Of a DNA stretch of 64,000 bases, positions 1 to 8,378 are shown in pieces. A program made the translations under genes and the position numbers. Source of the DNA: a bacterium (GTDB lineage Bacteria > UBP6 > UBA1177 > JAKLFG01); NCBI GenBank assembly GCA_022709425.1, contig JAKLIW010000007.1, positions 62,001-126,000 on the forward strand, in the 5' to 3' direction. The notes beneath the pieces were generated by a model. The model saw only the letters and a list, made by a program, of their open reading frames with translations. It searched no databases and was not told the DNA's origin. The stretch's first letter is position 1; every line of letters begins with the position of its first letter.

Positions 1-208
1 GGCCGTCGGCCTCGACCGCGACGGTCGCCTCGCGCGACGGCAGGAGCGACCCGGTCACCTCGACCGACCGTTCCATCTTCTCGGTCACTGCCGCCTTCAG
101 CGCGACGGTGGCGCCGCCGCCCTTATTGTTCGCCGCCGGCGTCTCGGCCGGCTTTCCGCCGCAGGCCGTAAGAGCGATCACCGTGAGTGCGATGCAGAGG
201 ATCCGCAT
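1..208 (-). CDS. RND efflux periplasmic adaptor lipoprotein, N-terminal part (C terminus outside window)
   Basis: The 69 visible residues begin MRILCIALTVIALTACGG, a lipoprotein signal with lipobox LTAC, followed by a short Ala/Asn/Gly linker and then VEVTGSLLPSREATV, the hallmark first strand of HlyD/AcrA-type membrane fusion proteins. In this family the adaptor bridges an inner-membrane RND pump and an outer-membrane TolC channel. The ATG lies 1 bp after the tolC stop, and an AGGGAG ribosome site overlaps the end of tolC, so the two are translationally coupled. The reading frame stays open through the window edge; the pump gene is expected beyond it. Substrate cannot be inferred. Confidence 0.85.
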   Translation of the reverse strand, partial: MRILCIALTVIALTACGGKPAETPAANNKGGGATVALKAAVTEKMERSVEVTGSLLPSREATVAVEADG

Positions 209-209
209 A

Positions 210-1583
210 TCATTCTCCCTTGTGTTGATAGAATGCCGTGCCGCCCAGACCCAACGCTTTTTTCAGCTTCGCCTTGGCCGTCTCCAGATCGTAGCGCGTC
301 TGGATGAGCGCGGCGGAGGCCTGTTCGTAGAACGCCTGCGCGTCGGAGACATCGGTGATGGTGCCGAGTCCCTGCGCGAACCGCTGGTCGGCAAGATCGA
401 GCGCCGCCTTGGCCGCGTCGTACATCGTCCGGGTCGGCGCCTCTTTGTCGCGGGCCTCTTTCAGCGCGGTGAGGGCGGTCTCGACCTCGTAGCGGATCGA
501 CTGTTCGAGCGCCCGCAGGTTGAGTTCCAGTATCGTCACCGCCGCGTCGGCATCCTTCGCCTGCGTCTGGGTCGCGAGTCCCGCGAAGATGTTCCAGCTG
601 ACCGCCGCGCCGATGTACCAGTTGTATTTGAGGGCATCGAACTCGTAGCCGCCGTAACTCACCCCGGCGTTCGCCTTGAACTGCGGGTAGTAGTCACCGC
701 GCGCCGCCTTCGCGGTCAGGCGCGACGCCGCTATCTTCTCCTTGAGGGCGCGGGTATCGGGCCGCCGCGCTATGGCCGTCGCCACCGCACGCGCCGCACC
801 GTCGTCGCCCGCATCGCCCACACTCGCCGCGGGATCGATCTCCAGCTCGTTGGCCGGGTCAAGTCCGATGGCGGTCGCCAACGCCTTGACGGCGTTCGTG
901 CGGAGATTGGTCGCTTTTATCAGGTTGAGCCGCGCCGCCGCCAGTTCCGCTTCGGCCCGCAATTTGTCGACCGGGGTGCGCAGGCCATTGTCCACCTGCG
1001 CCACGGCCGTCTCAAAGCGTTTCTCCATCTGCGCGACCGATCCGCGCACCGATACCAGCGTCGCGTCGGCCGCCAGCACCGCGTAGTAGGCCTGCACCAC
1101 CGTCAGGTAGAGATTGTTCACCGCCGTGTCGGCATCGAGTTCTGCGGCGCTCCGGATATAGCCCGCCCCCTGATAGTTGTAGTAGGTCTTGAAATCCCAG
1201 ATGTTCTGCGTGACCAAGAGCGACAGCGAATAGTTATTGAAGGAGTCCGATTCGGAACGATCCTTGGGCATCGTGGCGGCCGGATTGAGCGCCGAGGGGT
1301 TGAACATCCCCAGCATATCCTGAAAAGAAGAGGCGCCGGGAACGCCGGCCGAGTTGAGGGTGGTCCGCTTGTAGCTCAGTTCGCTGGAGATGATCGGCAT
1401 GAACCCGGCCCGGACGAGGAGCTGTTTGTTCTCGGAGGCCTCGGCGCTCCTGACCGACGCGAGATAGGTCGGGTTGGCCGCGACGGCGCTCTGCAGCGCC
1501 TCGTCGAGCGTCAGCATTTCCGCCGCCGCGAGCGGCAACGCGATGACCGGTAGCGTCAAAAGCAGGAACAAATATCGTTTCAT
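210..1583 (-). CDS. TolC-family outer-membrane efflux protein
   Basis: A 457-residue protein with a cleavable signal peptide (MKRYLFLLLTLPVIALPLAAA) and the duplicated outer-membrane efflux protein fold. It has long Ala/Leu/Glu-rich helices with repeats such as LDEALQSAVAANPTYLAS near the N terminus and a matching A-x-x-x-L-x-L-A-D-Q-R-F-x-x-G-x-G-T-I-T-D motif near residue 400. Length is typical of the family (420-500). It is the outer-membrane exit duct of a tripartite pump; the adaptor starts 1 bp downstream. The ATG start follows a GGGAG site 10 bases upstream. Which member (TolC, CusC or others) is not decidable. Confidence 0.93.
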   Translation of the reverse strand: MKRYLFLLLTLPVIALPLAAAEMLTLDEALQSAVAANPTYLASVRSAEASENKQLLVRAGFMPIISSELSYKRTTLNSAGVPGASSFQDMLGMFNPSALNPAATMPKDRSESDSFNNYSLSLLVTQNIWDFKTYYNYQGAGYIRSAAELDADTAVNNLYLTVVQAYYAVLAADATLVSVRGSVAQMEKRFETAVAQVDNGLRTPVDKLRAEAELAAARLNLIKATNLRTNAVKALATAIGLDPANELEIDPAASVGDAGDDGAARAVATAIARRPDTRALKEKIAASRLTAKAARGDYYPQFKANAGVSYGGYEFDALKYNWYIGAAVSWNIFAGLATQTQAKDADAAVTILELNLRALEQSIRYEVETALTALKEARDKEAPTRTMYDAAKAALDLADQRFAQGLGTITDVSDAQAFYEQASAALIQTRYDLETAKAKLKKALGLGGTAFYQHKGE

Positions 1584-1663
1584 GACCTTGCGTCTCCCTG
1601 TACGTCAATAGTTTGACGAAACCTTCGAGCAATGAGTAAAATTTCTTTGCCCGACATCTCCTT

Positions 1664-1691
1664 GTTATGCTCAATTTACTTGAATTTGCAA
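1664..1691 (-). promoter_or_regulatory. Putative sigma70-like promoter of the tolC operon
   Basis: On the minus strand TTGCAA (1686-1691), 16-bp spacer, CATAAC (1664-1669). Each hexamer matches 4/6 consensus bases. It lies in the 152-bp space between divergent tolC and rdgB. Predicted transcription start is near 1657. Confidence 0.35.
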
Positions 1692-1709
1692 CTGTTTTTG
1701 AGGTATGGT
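1680..1709 (+). promoter_or_regulatory. Putative promoter of rdgB-nagZ
   Basis: TTGAAT (1680-1685), 18-bp spacer, TATGGT (1704-1709), placing the transcript start about 20 nt before the GTG start at 1736. It overlaps the divergent tolC promoter on the other strand, so the two may compete. Confidence 0.35.
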
Positions 1710-1735
1710 GAGGCGTTTAAACGAACGGAGATGCC

Positions 1736-2326
1736 GTGAAGATCGTTTTCGCCACCGGCAACAAGCACAAACTACAGGAAGCGCGCGAGATATTCACCGG
1801 CGTCGAAGTGATCTCCATTCTCGACTTCGATAAAAACTTCGATCCCGACGAATACGGCAAGACCTTTCTCGAGAACGCCGTCATCAAGGCCGAAGCGGCG
1901 CGCGCGGCTACCGGCGGCCTGCCGGTCCTTTCGGACGATTCGGGACTTGTCGTCCCGGCGCTGGAGGGCGCACCCGGCATCCATTCGGCCCGCTGGGGAG
2001 GGGTGAACGGCGACCATGCCCGCAACCGCGCAAAACTGCGGACCGACATCAGGAAGATAGCCGACCGGAGCGCCCATTTCCTCTGCACAGCGGTACTCAT
2101 CTGCGCCGCCGGGAATGCGCTTGTCGCCACCGGCCGGGTCGACGGCACCCTCATCGACGAGGAACGGGGCGGCGGCGGCTTCGGCTACGACCCGATGTTC
2201 ATCGCCGACGGCTGTGACCGCACCCTCGCCGAAATGTCGTCCGATGAGAAGAACGCCCTCAGCCACCGCGGCCGCGCCTTTCGCAAAATGGAGGAGATGC
2301 TCAGATGTCTCGCCTTGATAGGATAA
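1736..2326 (+). CDS. rdgB: dITP/XTP pyrophosphatase (RdgB/HAM1 family)
   Basis: 196 residues, the usual family size. The N terminus KIVFATGNKHKLQEAREIF is the diagnostic HAM1 strand-helix that cradles the nucleotide triphosphate. Other family signatures are DDSGLVVPAL, GAPGIHSARW (metal/base pocket), GGGGFGYDPMF and ALSHRGRAF. The family hydrolyses non-canonical dITP, XTP and dUTP-like nucleotides to monophosphate and pyrophosphate in the cytoplasm, keeping deaminated bases out of DNA. The start is GTG at 1736 behind CGGAG; the ATG at 1731 is out of frame and runs into a stop at once. It overlaps nagZ by 22 bp. Confidence 0.96.
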   Translation: MKIVFATGNKHKLQEAREIFTGVEVISILDFDKNFDPDEYGKTFLENAVIKAEAARAATGGLPVLSDDSGLVVPALEGAPGIHSARWGGVNGDHARNRAKLRTDIRKIADRSAHFLCTAVLICAAGNALVATGRVDGTLIDEERGGGGFGYDPMFIADGCDRTLAEMSSDEKNALSHRGRAFRKMEEMLRCLALIG

Positions 2327-3291
2327 AACGGGCGGCGGGCAACGCCTGCGTTTTCTCGCTTTCCGGCCCCTCGTTCACCGAACGGGAAGAGCGCCTCTAC
2401 CGCGAAACCTGCCCCACCGGGGTCATCTTCTTCCGGCGCAATGTCGAAACGGTCGCGTCGCTGGAGTCGCTGTGCGGCGAGCTCCGGCGCATAGAGTCGC
2501 TCCGCATCGTATCCATCGATGAAGAGGGAGGCCGTGTAAGGCGATTGCCGACCGGGCCCTACTCGCTGCCGCCGGCCAAGGCGCTCGCCGCGCTGGATGA
2601 GGATGAGTTCAGCGACAAGGTCCGTGTGCTCGGCCGCGAACTGAGGCGCATCGGCATCACGATGGACATGGCTCCGGTGGTCGATCTCCGCTCCGGCGAG
2701 GACGCAAGCATCGTCGGCGACCGCGCTTTTTCCGACGATCCCGAAGAGGTATCGCGTCACGCGCTCCGCTACCTTTCGGCCCTGCGCGACGAAGGAGTCT
2801 TCGGCGTCATCAAACACTTCCCCGGACACGGCGCGACGACGATAGATTCGCACAAGGAACTGCCGCGGATCGAGAAATCGCTGCGCGATCTCGCGGCGGA
2901 GGATCTGCTCCCCTACCGGCGGCTGGCCGGGACGGCGCGGTTCGTCATGGTCGCCCATATCCTCGTTCCCGACGCCGACCCGCTCTTCCCCGCGAGCCTT
3001 TCGCGGCAGTGGATGCGCATCCTGCGCCGCGATATCGGGTTCGACGGCATCGTGATGACCGACGATATCGAGATGCACGCGCTCGACAACTGGTCGCCCG
3101 AAGAGAAGGCGGCGCTCTTCCTCGCCTCGGAGAGCGATCTACTGCTCATCTGTTCGGGCAAAGAAGAGATCATGCGGGCCCACTGGGAAGCGCTGGTGCG
3201 CGCCGCCGAGGCCGACGACGCGATATTCGCGCGGCTCGAACAGCTCCGCGACCGGCTCGAAGGGGAATTCTTCGCGATCGGCCATCGTTAG
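2305..3291 (+). CDS. nagZ: Glycoside hydrolase family 3 beta-N-acetylglucosaminidase (NagZ-like)
   Basis: 328 residues. It carries the GH3 NagZ signature KHFPGHG followed five residues later by DSHKELP, the flexible His/Asp acid-base dyad loop, and then MTDDIEMHAL with the catalytic nucleophile Asp. DEEGGRVRRL and MAPVVDL are also conserved. NagZ removes GlcNAc from anhydro-muropeptides in the cytoplasm during peptidoglycan recycling. An AmpG-type muropeptide permease is encoded at 32801-34042, so both import and first digestion steps are present though unlinked. Translation is coupled to rdgB by a 22-bp overlap, with GGAGG 9 nt upstream of the ATG. Confidence 0.92.
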   Translation: MSRLDRIKRAAGNACVFSLSGPSFTEREERLYRETCPTGVIFFRRNVETVASLESLCGELRRIESLRIVSIDEEGGRVRRLPTGPYSLPPAKALAALDEDEFSDKVRVLGRELRRIGITMDMAPVVDLRSGEDASIVGDRAFSDDPEEVSRHALRYLSALRDEGVFGVIKHFPGHGATTIDSHKELPRIEKSLRDLAAEDLLPYRRLAGTARFVMVAHILVPDADPLFPASLSRQWMRILRRDIGFDGIVMTDDIEMHALDNWSPEEKAALFLASESDLLLICSGKEEIMRAHWEALVRAAEADDAIFARLEQLRDRLEGEFFAIGHR

Positions 3292-3340
3292 CGTCTTTTC
3301 TCTTGAACAGATAAGCCCCTTAAAGCTTTACGGCGGGGTA

Positions 3341-4861
3341 TCACCCACGACCGTACTGATGTTCCTTGAATATCGTCTTGGTTCGGATGATATCGGGGCC
3401 ATATCCTCGGTACGGCAGGAAAAGCAGGGATAAGAGGAGCGTCGCCGCACAGATCACCGCTACGAGCCGCGGCACTGTCCTGACGAGGCTGAACCTCAGC
3501 AGGATCACGACGCCCGTGACCGCGAGGAACAGATAGACCGCCAACGCCGCCGGGCGTTCCATGCCGAGGGTGGTCAGGAAAGAATCGTACAGGAAGAACC
3601 GTTCCCGGATAACGCTCACGAAATAATTCGCGAACGGATTTCTATGGTCTTCCGCGACATAGGGGAAAAGGACGTTGACAAAAGCGAAAAGCATCATGGA
3701 AAAAGCACCCAAAGAACCCGCGATCAGCGGTACGATCGTATTGTTGCCAACGGTACGCTGTATGCCGACCGCCGCCAGCAATACCATGAACGGCATCGCC
3801 GGGACCAGATGCCGGGCGCCGAAACTCCAGCCGCCGTTCCAGACCCCGAATGACGATATCGCGATAAAGTAACTCACCGCTACCGCAAGCAACACCGCCC
3901 CTTCGGCGCGACGCTCCCGCAGATAGTAATAGGCTCCGGGTATCATGAATAGGAGGAATGGAGAAAGGGTGATGAGTCCCGTCCGCAGTGAGAAAAGTAG
4001 CGAGACGATCGCATCGGATGTCGGATAGGTGATACCGTAAAAGCCGCGACGATGCACCTCGGCAAAGCCGGTATCGGCAAGATTGGAATAACCGAACGAC
4101 AGCGGCGAGCCGAACACGACCGTGTTGTATCCGAAGAAAAGAAGGGCGGGCACTAGGGCCCCTCCGACATAGGCGAGGATATCTTTCTTGCGTTGAGCAC
4201 AGAACAAAAGCCATGCGGAGAAGAGGGCCACCCCGATAAAGGTCGGGTACTCCAGCATAACGGTTATCCCGGCGAGCGCCCCGGCCGCCACCGCCCGTCC
4301 GTAATGAGGGGAAACGGTAAGGGAGCGCAGCATTATATAAAGGGCGAAAAGGGCGCAAGCCGCCAGCGAATGGGAGAGATAGAGCATGAAATAGGTAGAG
4401 AGGGGCGTGCCAAAGATACCGACCGCCGCCCCGAAAAGGCTTATCGAACGCTCGCCGCACACTCCCCGGATCGCCAGATAGAGGAGCCAAAAGAGCAAAA
4501 GCGCCGCCGAGGCATGCAGGGTCAGTTTCAGGAACCGGAGCGAATCGCCTTCGCCGGCGGCATCACCCACCACCGCATAATAAAGAGCATAGAAGGGGAG
4601 CGAAAGGAACGCGAGCATCGGCGCTTTGTCGGAGTAGTAATGTTCGCCCACTCGTGCCTTGTCGATGGTATCGCCGAAACGGGTGATCTCGGCGTCTATC
4701 GAGAATTCGCCGCGCGACACCAAGGCGTGGACGAGATAAAAACGCGACTTCTCATTCGGGTTCGCCTTGATCGGGGCATAGTAGATATCATAACAGGCGA
4801 TGAAGAACCATACGGCCGCCGAAACGGCGACCACCCAGAGACGACCGTTATTGCGCGACAT
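3341..4861 (-). CDS. GT39-like polytopic membrane protein, probable glycosyltransferase
   Basis: 506 residues with about eleven or twelve predicted hydrophobic helices and no signal peptide. The first periplasmic loop contains RVGEHYYSDKAPMLAFLSLP, matching the YSDKxP loop of dolichyl-phosphate-mannose / ArnT-type (GT39/GT83) glycosyltransferases. A second conserved loop reads SFGVWNGGWSFGARHLVPAMP. Such enzymes transfer sugars from polyprenyl phosphate donors outside the inner membrane. It overlaps the end of the upstream 4848-7049 gene by 14 bp, so the two are co-translated. Acceptor and sugar are unknown. Confidence is high for membrane topology and moderate for glycosyltransferase function. 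Confidence 0.7.
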   Translation of the reverse strand: MSRNNGRLWVVAVSAAVWFFIACYDIYYAPIKANPNEKSRFYLVHALVSRGEFSIDAEITRFGDTIDKARVGEHYYSDKAPMLAFLSLPFYALYYAVVGDAAGEGDSLRFLKLTLHASAALLLFWLLYLAIRGVCGERSISLFGAAVGIFGTPLSTYFMLYLSHSLAACALFALYIMLRSLTVSPHYGRAVAAGALAGITVMLEYPTFIGVALFSAWLLFCAQRKKDILAYVGGALVPALLFFGYNTVVFGSPLSFGYSNLADTGFAEVHRRGFYGITYPTSDAIVSLLFSLRTGLITLSPFLLFMIPGAYYYLRERRAEGAVLLAVAVSYFIAISSFGVWNGGWSFGARHLVPAMPFMVLLAAVGIQRTVGNNTIVPLIAGSLGAFSMMLFAFVNVLFPYVAEDHRNPFANYFVSVIRERFFLYDSFLTTLGMERPAALAVYLFLAVTGVVILLRFSLVRTVPRLVAVICAATLLLSLLFLPYRGYGPDIIRTKTIFKEHQYGRG

Positions 4862-7049
4862 CCGGCGCCTCCGCGGCTTTCTGAGGCGGCAACGCGAACT
4901 CTATCTTCCAGAGCGCCTTGTTGCCGACATACTGACCGGTACGAAGCTTGCGGACCGTCACATCGGGCAAAGAGACCGCCGCGGTGCAGGGATCAAGCGG
5001 AGAGAGGCGGCGTTCGGCGAACTTGAAATCGCAGTTGATGAAACTCCGCCGCCGGGGATCGTTCTCCGGCTCCACATGGAGGAAGAACTGCGCCGCCGTA
5101 TCCTGCGGAGAGCAGGAGGGACGATGATAGTAGAGCATGTTGCCGCGACGGTATATCGTGAAATAGGACCGGGCAACGATATCACTCTTTTCAAGCGGCT
5201 CATTCGCTTCATGCAGAATACCGATGGCCCGTTCATGCCAGCGGGCGTCATGGCGGCTTTCGATAAGAGCGACGGCATAATCCCGGAACGGGGTCTTTTC
5301 GAAGAGCGCCGTCAACTCATCGTCGCCGTACTTTGCCCGCAGCTCAGGCAAAAAACGGTAGACGGTCCTAACGACATAACGACACGACACGCCCGACGGA
5401 TCGGTCGTCAGGCAATCCTCCAGTTCACGACGCACCACGGCGCTGTCAGGTGAACGACGCAACGCCTCGATCATCCGCCGTTCGGCCGAATCGCTTCCCT
5501 TCTGAGCATCGCGACGCACCCAGATACCGGAATAGGCGAGATTCGAGCACGAATCGCAGACATTCTGATGAACCGGCGCATACTGTTGCGCGAAACGGGG
5601 ATCGGAGAAAAGATAGTGTACGCGACAGGACCACGCACAGTGATTTTCGATGACATCGGGCGCCGCATATTCGAAGAAATACTCGGCAAGGAGCGGCGGA
5701 TATCCGTGAAGCGCGGTCATCATGGTGGAGCCGAGCAGACCGAAGTCGACCACATTAAATTCCTTGTACCAACTCACCACCCCCAGATCAGGGATGGCGA
5801 CCGTCGGCCGCGGGATATCGTATTTCTGGGCCTCGCGCAGAAAATCTTTGCGCACCGCCTCGAAGTTCTTCGGTTTGCAGCAGATCTCGTAGGGGGTCGG
5901 CTTCTCCTTGTACAGATACACCGATAGGCATACTATCGCCAACACGAAGGGGAGAATGAATTCGCGGGCGGAACGTACCCGGGCGAACGGGACGAGCGCC
6001 GCAGCGACGGCGAAAAGTGCCATCGGGGTGGTCGAACGGGAGGGATCGAGCCGCGGTTCGCCGAACAGAAAGGGATGCAGGGCGAACATCGCCAACAACA
6101 ACACGAACGCACCGAACACGAAATAGAGCGACGCATCACGACGCGCCACCAGAAGCGCGGCAAGGGCAAAGAGTGCGGCATAGATGTGCTGCGTGAAAAC
6201 GATATGGCCGACCAACCGGAAGGAATCCTTCCAGACATCGGGCGACAGGGCGACCAGAAGCGAAAGGCGACCGCCGACCGATATCCCCTGCGCCGCAGCG
6301 GTGTTCGGAAAGATCGCGCCGAAATAGAGATAGCGTATCGCCATGAGAAGAAGCCACAGAGACAGGACGATACCGGTCAGTATCAGCCCGCGTTTAGTGC
6401 GGTGAACGAAGTAGTGGACCACGGTAAAAAGGAACAGGAGCGCCGCGACCGGATATATAAGTTCTATGCGTGAAATGGCGGCGAAAAAAACCGGCAAAGC
6501 GATCCAGTACGAAAAGTTCCCGCGCTCGACGGCGCGACCGAGGAGTAACACCGAAAAAAGAAAGAACACATGGGTCAGGGCGTTCTCCATCCCTGAGCCG
6601 TGCCATTCGAAGAAACTGTATGAATAGCGCAGGAAGAGCGCCGCGATGACGGTGCAGAAAAGACCGATAACGGGGCGTGCGGCGAAGAAGCGGTGAAAGA
6701 TGAAGCCGAGGAAAAAGGTGGTAAGAACGGTCTGGATGAGCGCAAGCGCCGAATAGTCGAGCCGGGTAAAAAAGTAAAGGAGAAGATAGGTCAGGAATTG
6801 CAACGGGGTCGAGTAGCCTTCGACCCGTTCACCGGAAGGATTGACCCCCACGAAACCATATTCGACCAGATTGCGGGCATGACTCATCGTGATGATGCCG
6901 TCGTCGCGATCCTTCCAGAGATGTTCGGGCAATGTATGATACCCCTGCCAGAATATACCGAGAAAAATGATCCCGGCAATGATCGGCGCCGCAACGGCGA
7001 AAACCCGGTTCAACATCCTGATCCGGTCGCTACCGAATTGCACATTCAT
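4848..7049 (-). CDS. Large membrane protein with GT39-like N-terminal half and soluble C-terminal domain
   Basis: About 733 residues. The first ~430 contain ten or more hydrophobic helices. A loop with WKDRDDGIITMSHARNLVEY and GYSTPLQFLTYL is typical of bacterial GT39/ArnT-like proteins in which acidic residues bind the metal and lipid donor. The C-terminal ~300 residues are hydrophilic and have several Cys (for example CVHYLFSDP-type and NVCDSCSN segments). The start is ATG 7049 or, with better spacing from AAGGGG, GTG 7043; the more upstream ATG at 7082 lies inside the promoter. It overlaps the downstream transferase by 14 bp. The pair may act on the same glycan or on surface proteins, which is inference. 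Confidence 0.65.
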   Translation of the reverse strand: MNVQFGSDRIRMLNRVFAVAAPIIAGIIFLGIFWQGYHTLPEHLWKDRDDGIITMSHARNLVEYGFVGVNPSGERVEGYSTPLQFLTYLLLYFFTRLDYSALALIQTVLTTFFLGFIFHRFFAARPVIGLFCTVIAALFLRYSYSFFEWHGSGMENALTHVFFLFSVLLLGRAVERGNFSYWIALPVFFAAISRIELIYPVAALLFLFTVVHYFVHRTKRGLILTGIVLSLWLLLMAIRYLYFGAIFPNTAAAQGISVGGRLSLLVALSPDVWKDSFRLVGHIVFTQHIYAALFALAALLVARRDASLYFVFGAFVLLLAMFALHPFLFGEPRLDPSRSTTPMALFAVAAALVPFARVRSAREFILPFVLAIVCLSVYLYKEKPTPYEICCKPKNFEAVRKDFLREAQKYDIPRPTVAIPDLGVVSWYKEFNVVDFGLLGSTMMTALHGYPPLLAEYFFEYAAPDVIENHCAWSCRVHYLFSDPRFAQQYAPVHQNVCDSCSNLAYSGIWVRRDAQKGSDSAERRMIEALRRSPDSAVVRRELEDCLTTDPSGVSCRYVVRTVYRFLPELRAKYGDDELTALFEKTPFRDYAVALIESRHDARWHERAIGILHEANEPLEKSDIVARSYFTIYRRGNMLYYHRPSCSPQDTAAQFFLHVEPENDPRRRSFINCDFKFAERRLSPLDPCTAAVSLPDVTVRKLRTGQYVGNKALWKIEFALPPQKAAEAPDVAQ

Positions 7050-7070
7050 CCCCCCTTGAGAACCGGCCGA

Positions 7071-7099
7071 GATATATCGCATAGTTGGGCCAGAGTCAA
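7071..7099 (-). promoter_or_regulatory. Putative promoter of the membrane glycosyltransferase pair
   Basis: On the minus strand TTGACT (7094-7099), 17-bp spacer, TATATC (7071-7076); predicted start near 7064. It settles the start codon: an ATG at 7082 would lie between the -35 and -10 boxes. Confidence 0.5.
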
Positions 7100-7122
7100 T
7101 AAAACGACCGCCCCGCCGGCGC

Positions 7123-7151
7123 TTGCTTTTTCGACCGGCCGCCGATAAGAT
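7123..7151 (+). promoter_or_regulatory. Putative promoter of the NUDIX gene
   Basis: TTGCTT (7123-7128), 17-bp spacer, TAAGAT (7146-7151); predicted start near 7158, 20 nt before the ATG at 7178, which has GGAGG. The TTGCTTTT -35 also appears in front of the 24-kb lipoprotein operon. Confidence 0.45.
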
Positions 7152-7177
7152 GGGACAATTTACGGAGGAACCCCGCC

Positions 7178-7714
7178 ATGAAAATAGTCCGCGAAGAGCC
7201 GATACTCAAGACCCGGATATTCACGGTGGCCGATGTCCACCTGGAAAAGAAGAACGGAGAGCCGGTCACCCACGCCGTCATCCGATTCGTCAAAACCATA
7301 TCGGTCCTGCCGGTCACGAAAAACGGGACCCTCATCCTTGAGCGGCAGTTCCGCTCACCGGTCGGCGGCTGGATCATCGAAGCGCCCGCCGGCAAAATAG
7401 ACCCCGGCGAATCGCCCGAAGCGACGATGCGCCGCGAACTCGAGGAAGAGATCGGCCACCGCGTCGTCGCGGCGCATGAGGTGTTCGAAGGCTGGGTCTC
7501 CTGCGGCTATACCGATGAGTACATGTACTATTTCATCGCCACGGTCGAACCGCTCCCGGAAAACGAACGGACCCATTTCCCCGACCACGACGAGGAGATA
7601 GAGACCATCGAGATCACTCTTGAGGAGGCGCTCGCCATGATCGAGCGGCGCGAGATAGCCGACGCCAAGACCATCGCCCTCATTCTTGCCCATGCCCGCG
7701 AACAAAAGCGCTGA
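7178..7714 (+). CDS. NUDIX hydrolase, ADP-ribose pyrophosphatase type
   Basis: 178 residues. A complete NUDIX box, G-x5-E-x7-REL-x-EE-x-G, begins at GKIDPGESPEA and supplies the Mg2+ ligands. It follows APAG, the proline-containing loop typical of ADP-ribose pyrophosphatases (NudF/YffH type), and the N-terminal strand has VLPVTKNGTLILERQFR. The family hydrolyses ADP-ribose or related nucleotide sugars to AMP and a sugar phosphate in the cytoplasm. The start codon has GGAGG upstream. The 3' end overlaps the DNA glycosylase gene by 23 bp, suggesting a two-gene nucleotide/DNA maintenance operon. Confidence 0.9.
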   Translation: MKIVREEPILKTRIFTVADVHLEKKNGEPVTHAVIRFVKTISVLPVTKNGTLILERQFRSPVGGWIIEAPAGKIDPGESPEATMRRELEEEIGHRVVAAHEVFEGWVSCGYTDEYMYYFIATVEPLPENERTHFPDHDEEIETIEITLEEALAMIERREIADAKTIALILAHAREQKR

Positions 7715-8378
7715 GCGGCGCATCGCCCGCCTTTATCCTCTCTTGCGGGACCATTTCGGTTTTCAGCACTGGTGGCCCGGCGAAACGCGCTTCGAGATCG
7801 TCGTCGGGGCGCTCCTTACCCAGAACTGCGCGTGGGTGAATGTCGAAAAGGCGATCGCGAACCTAAAGAATGCCGACGCCCTCGCCCTCGCCGCGATGCG
7901 AGAACTGCCGCGTGAACGGCTCGAGGCGCTCATCCGGCCGACCGGTTACTTCCGGCAGAAGGCGGAACGGCTGACGCGCCTGATCGCGCTCCTCGCCGAC
8001 GACCTCGGTTGGGACGGCGTTTCGCCGCTGAAACGCGACACCGGCCGCTTCCGGGGAGAACTTCTCGCGCTGTCGGGCATCGGTCCTGAAACGGCCGACT
8101 CGATACTCTGCTACGGCTTTGATAGAAAGGTTTTCGTCGTCGACGCCTACACCAAACGGATGCTGGCGCGCCTACCGTTGGCGGTCGCCGACGACTACGA
8201 AACGATACGCGAACTGTTCGAACGGGCGATATGCGGTGAACTCGACGGCTCTCTGAGCACCTTCAAGGACTTTCATGCACAGATCGTGATGCTGGGAAAG
8301 CATTACTGCAAGAAAAGCGCGCCGCTGTGCGGGGAATGCCCGCTAAAAAGAACTCGACTATGCACTTATTCGACGTAG
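7692..8378 (+). CDS. Endonuclease III-like HhH-GPD DNA glycosylase
   Basis: 228 residues from ATG 7692. The helix-hairpin-helix reads LSGIGPETADSILCYG and is followed by FVVDAYTKRM with the catalytic Asp. A C-terminal four-Cys cluster (C-x6-C-x2-C-x7-C) probably binds [4Fe-4S]. In E. coli endonuclease III the hairpin carries the Lys that forms the Schiff base; here that position is Glu (GPET instead of GRKT). This is as in monofunctional alkyl-base glycosylases of the MagIII/HP0602 branch. It therefore probably removes damaged bases without lyase activity. The start overlaps the NUDIX gene, and the 3' end overlaps the convergent lipoprotein gene by 13 bp. Confidence 0.85.
   Translation: MPANKSAERRIARLYPLLRDHFGFQHWWPGETRFEIVVGALLTQNCAWVNVEKAIANLKNADALALAAMRELPRERLEALIRPTGYFRQKAERLTRLIALLADDLGWDGVSPLKRDTGRFRGELLALSGIGPETADSILCYGFDRKVFVVDAYTKRMLARLPLAVADDYETIRELFERAICGELDGSLSTFKDFHAQIVMLGKHYCKKSAPLCGECPLKRTRLCTYST

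Noticed and set aside
1580..1657. A 25-residue frame just before tolC whose TGA overlaps the tolC ATG and which has AAGGAG upstream
   Set aside because: The best candidate promoter would start the transcript at the ATG itself, placing the ribosome site outside the RNA. A leader peptide is possible but too weak to annotate.
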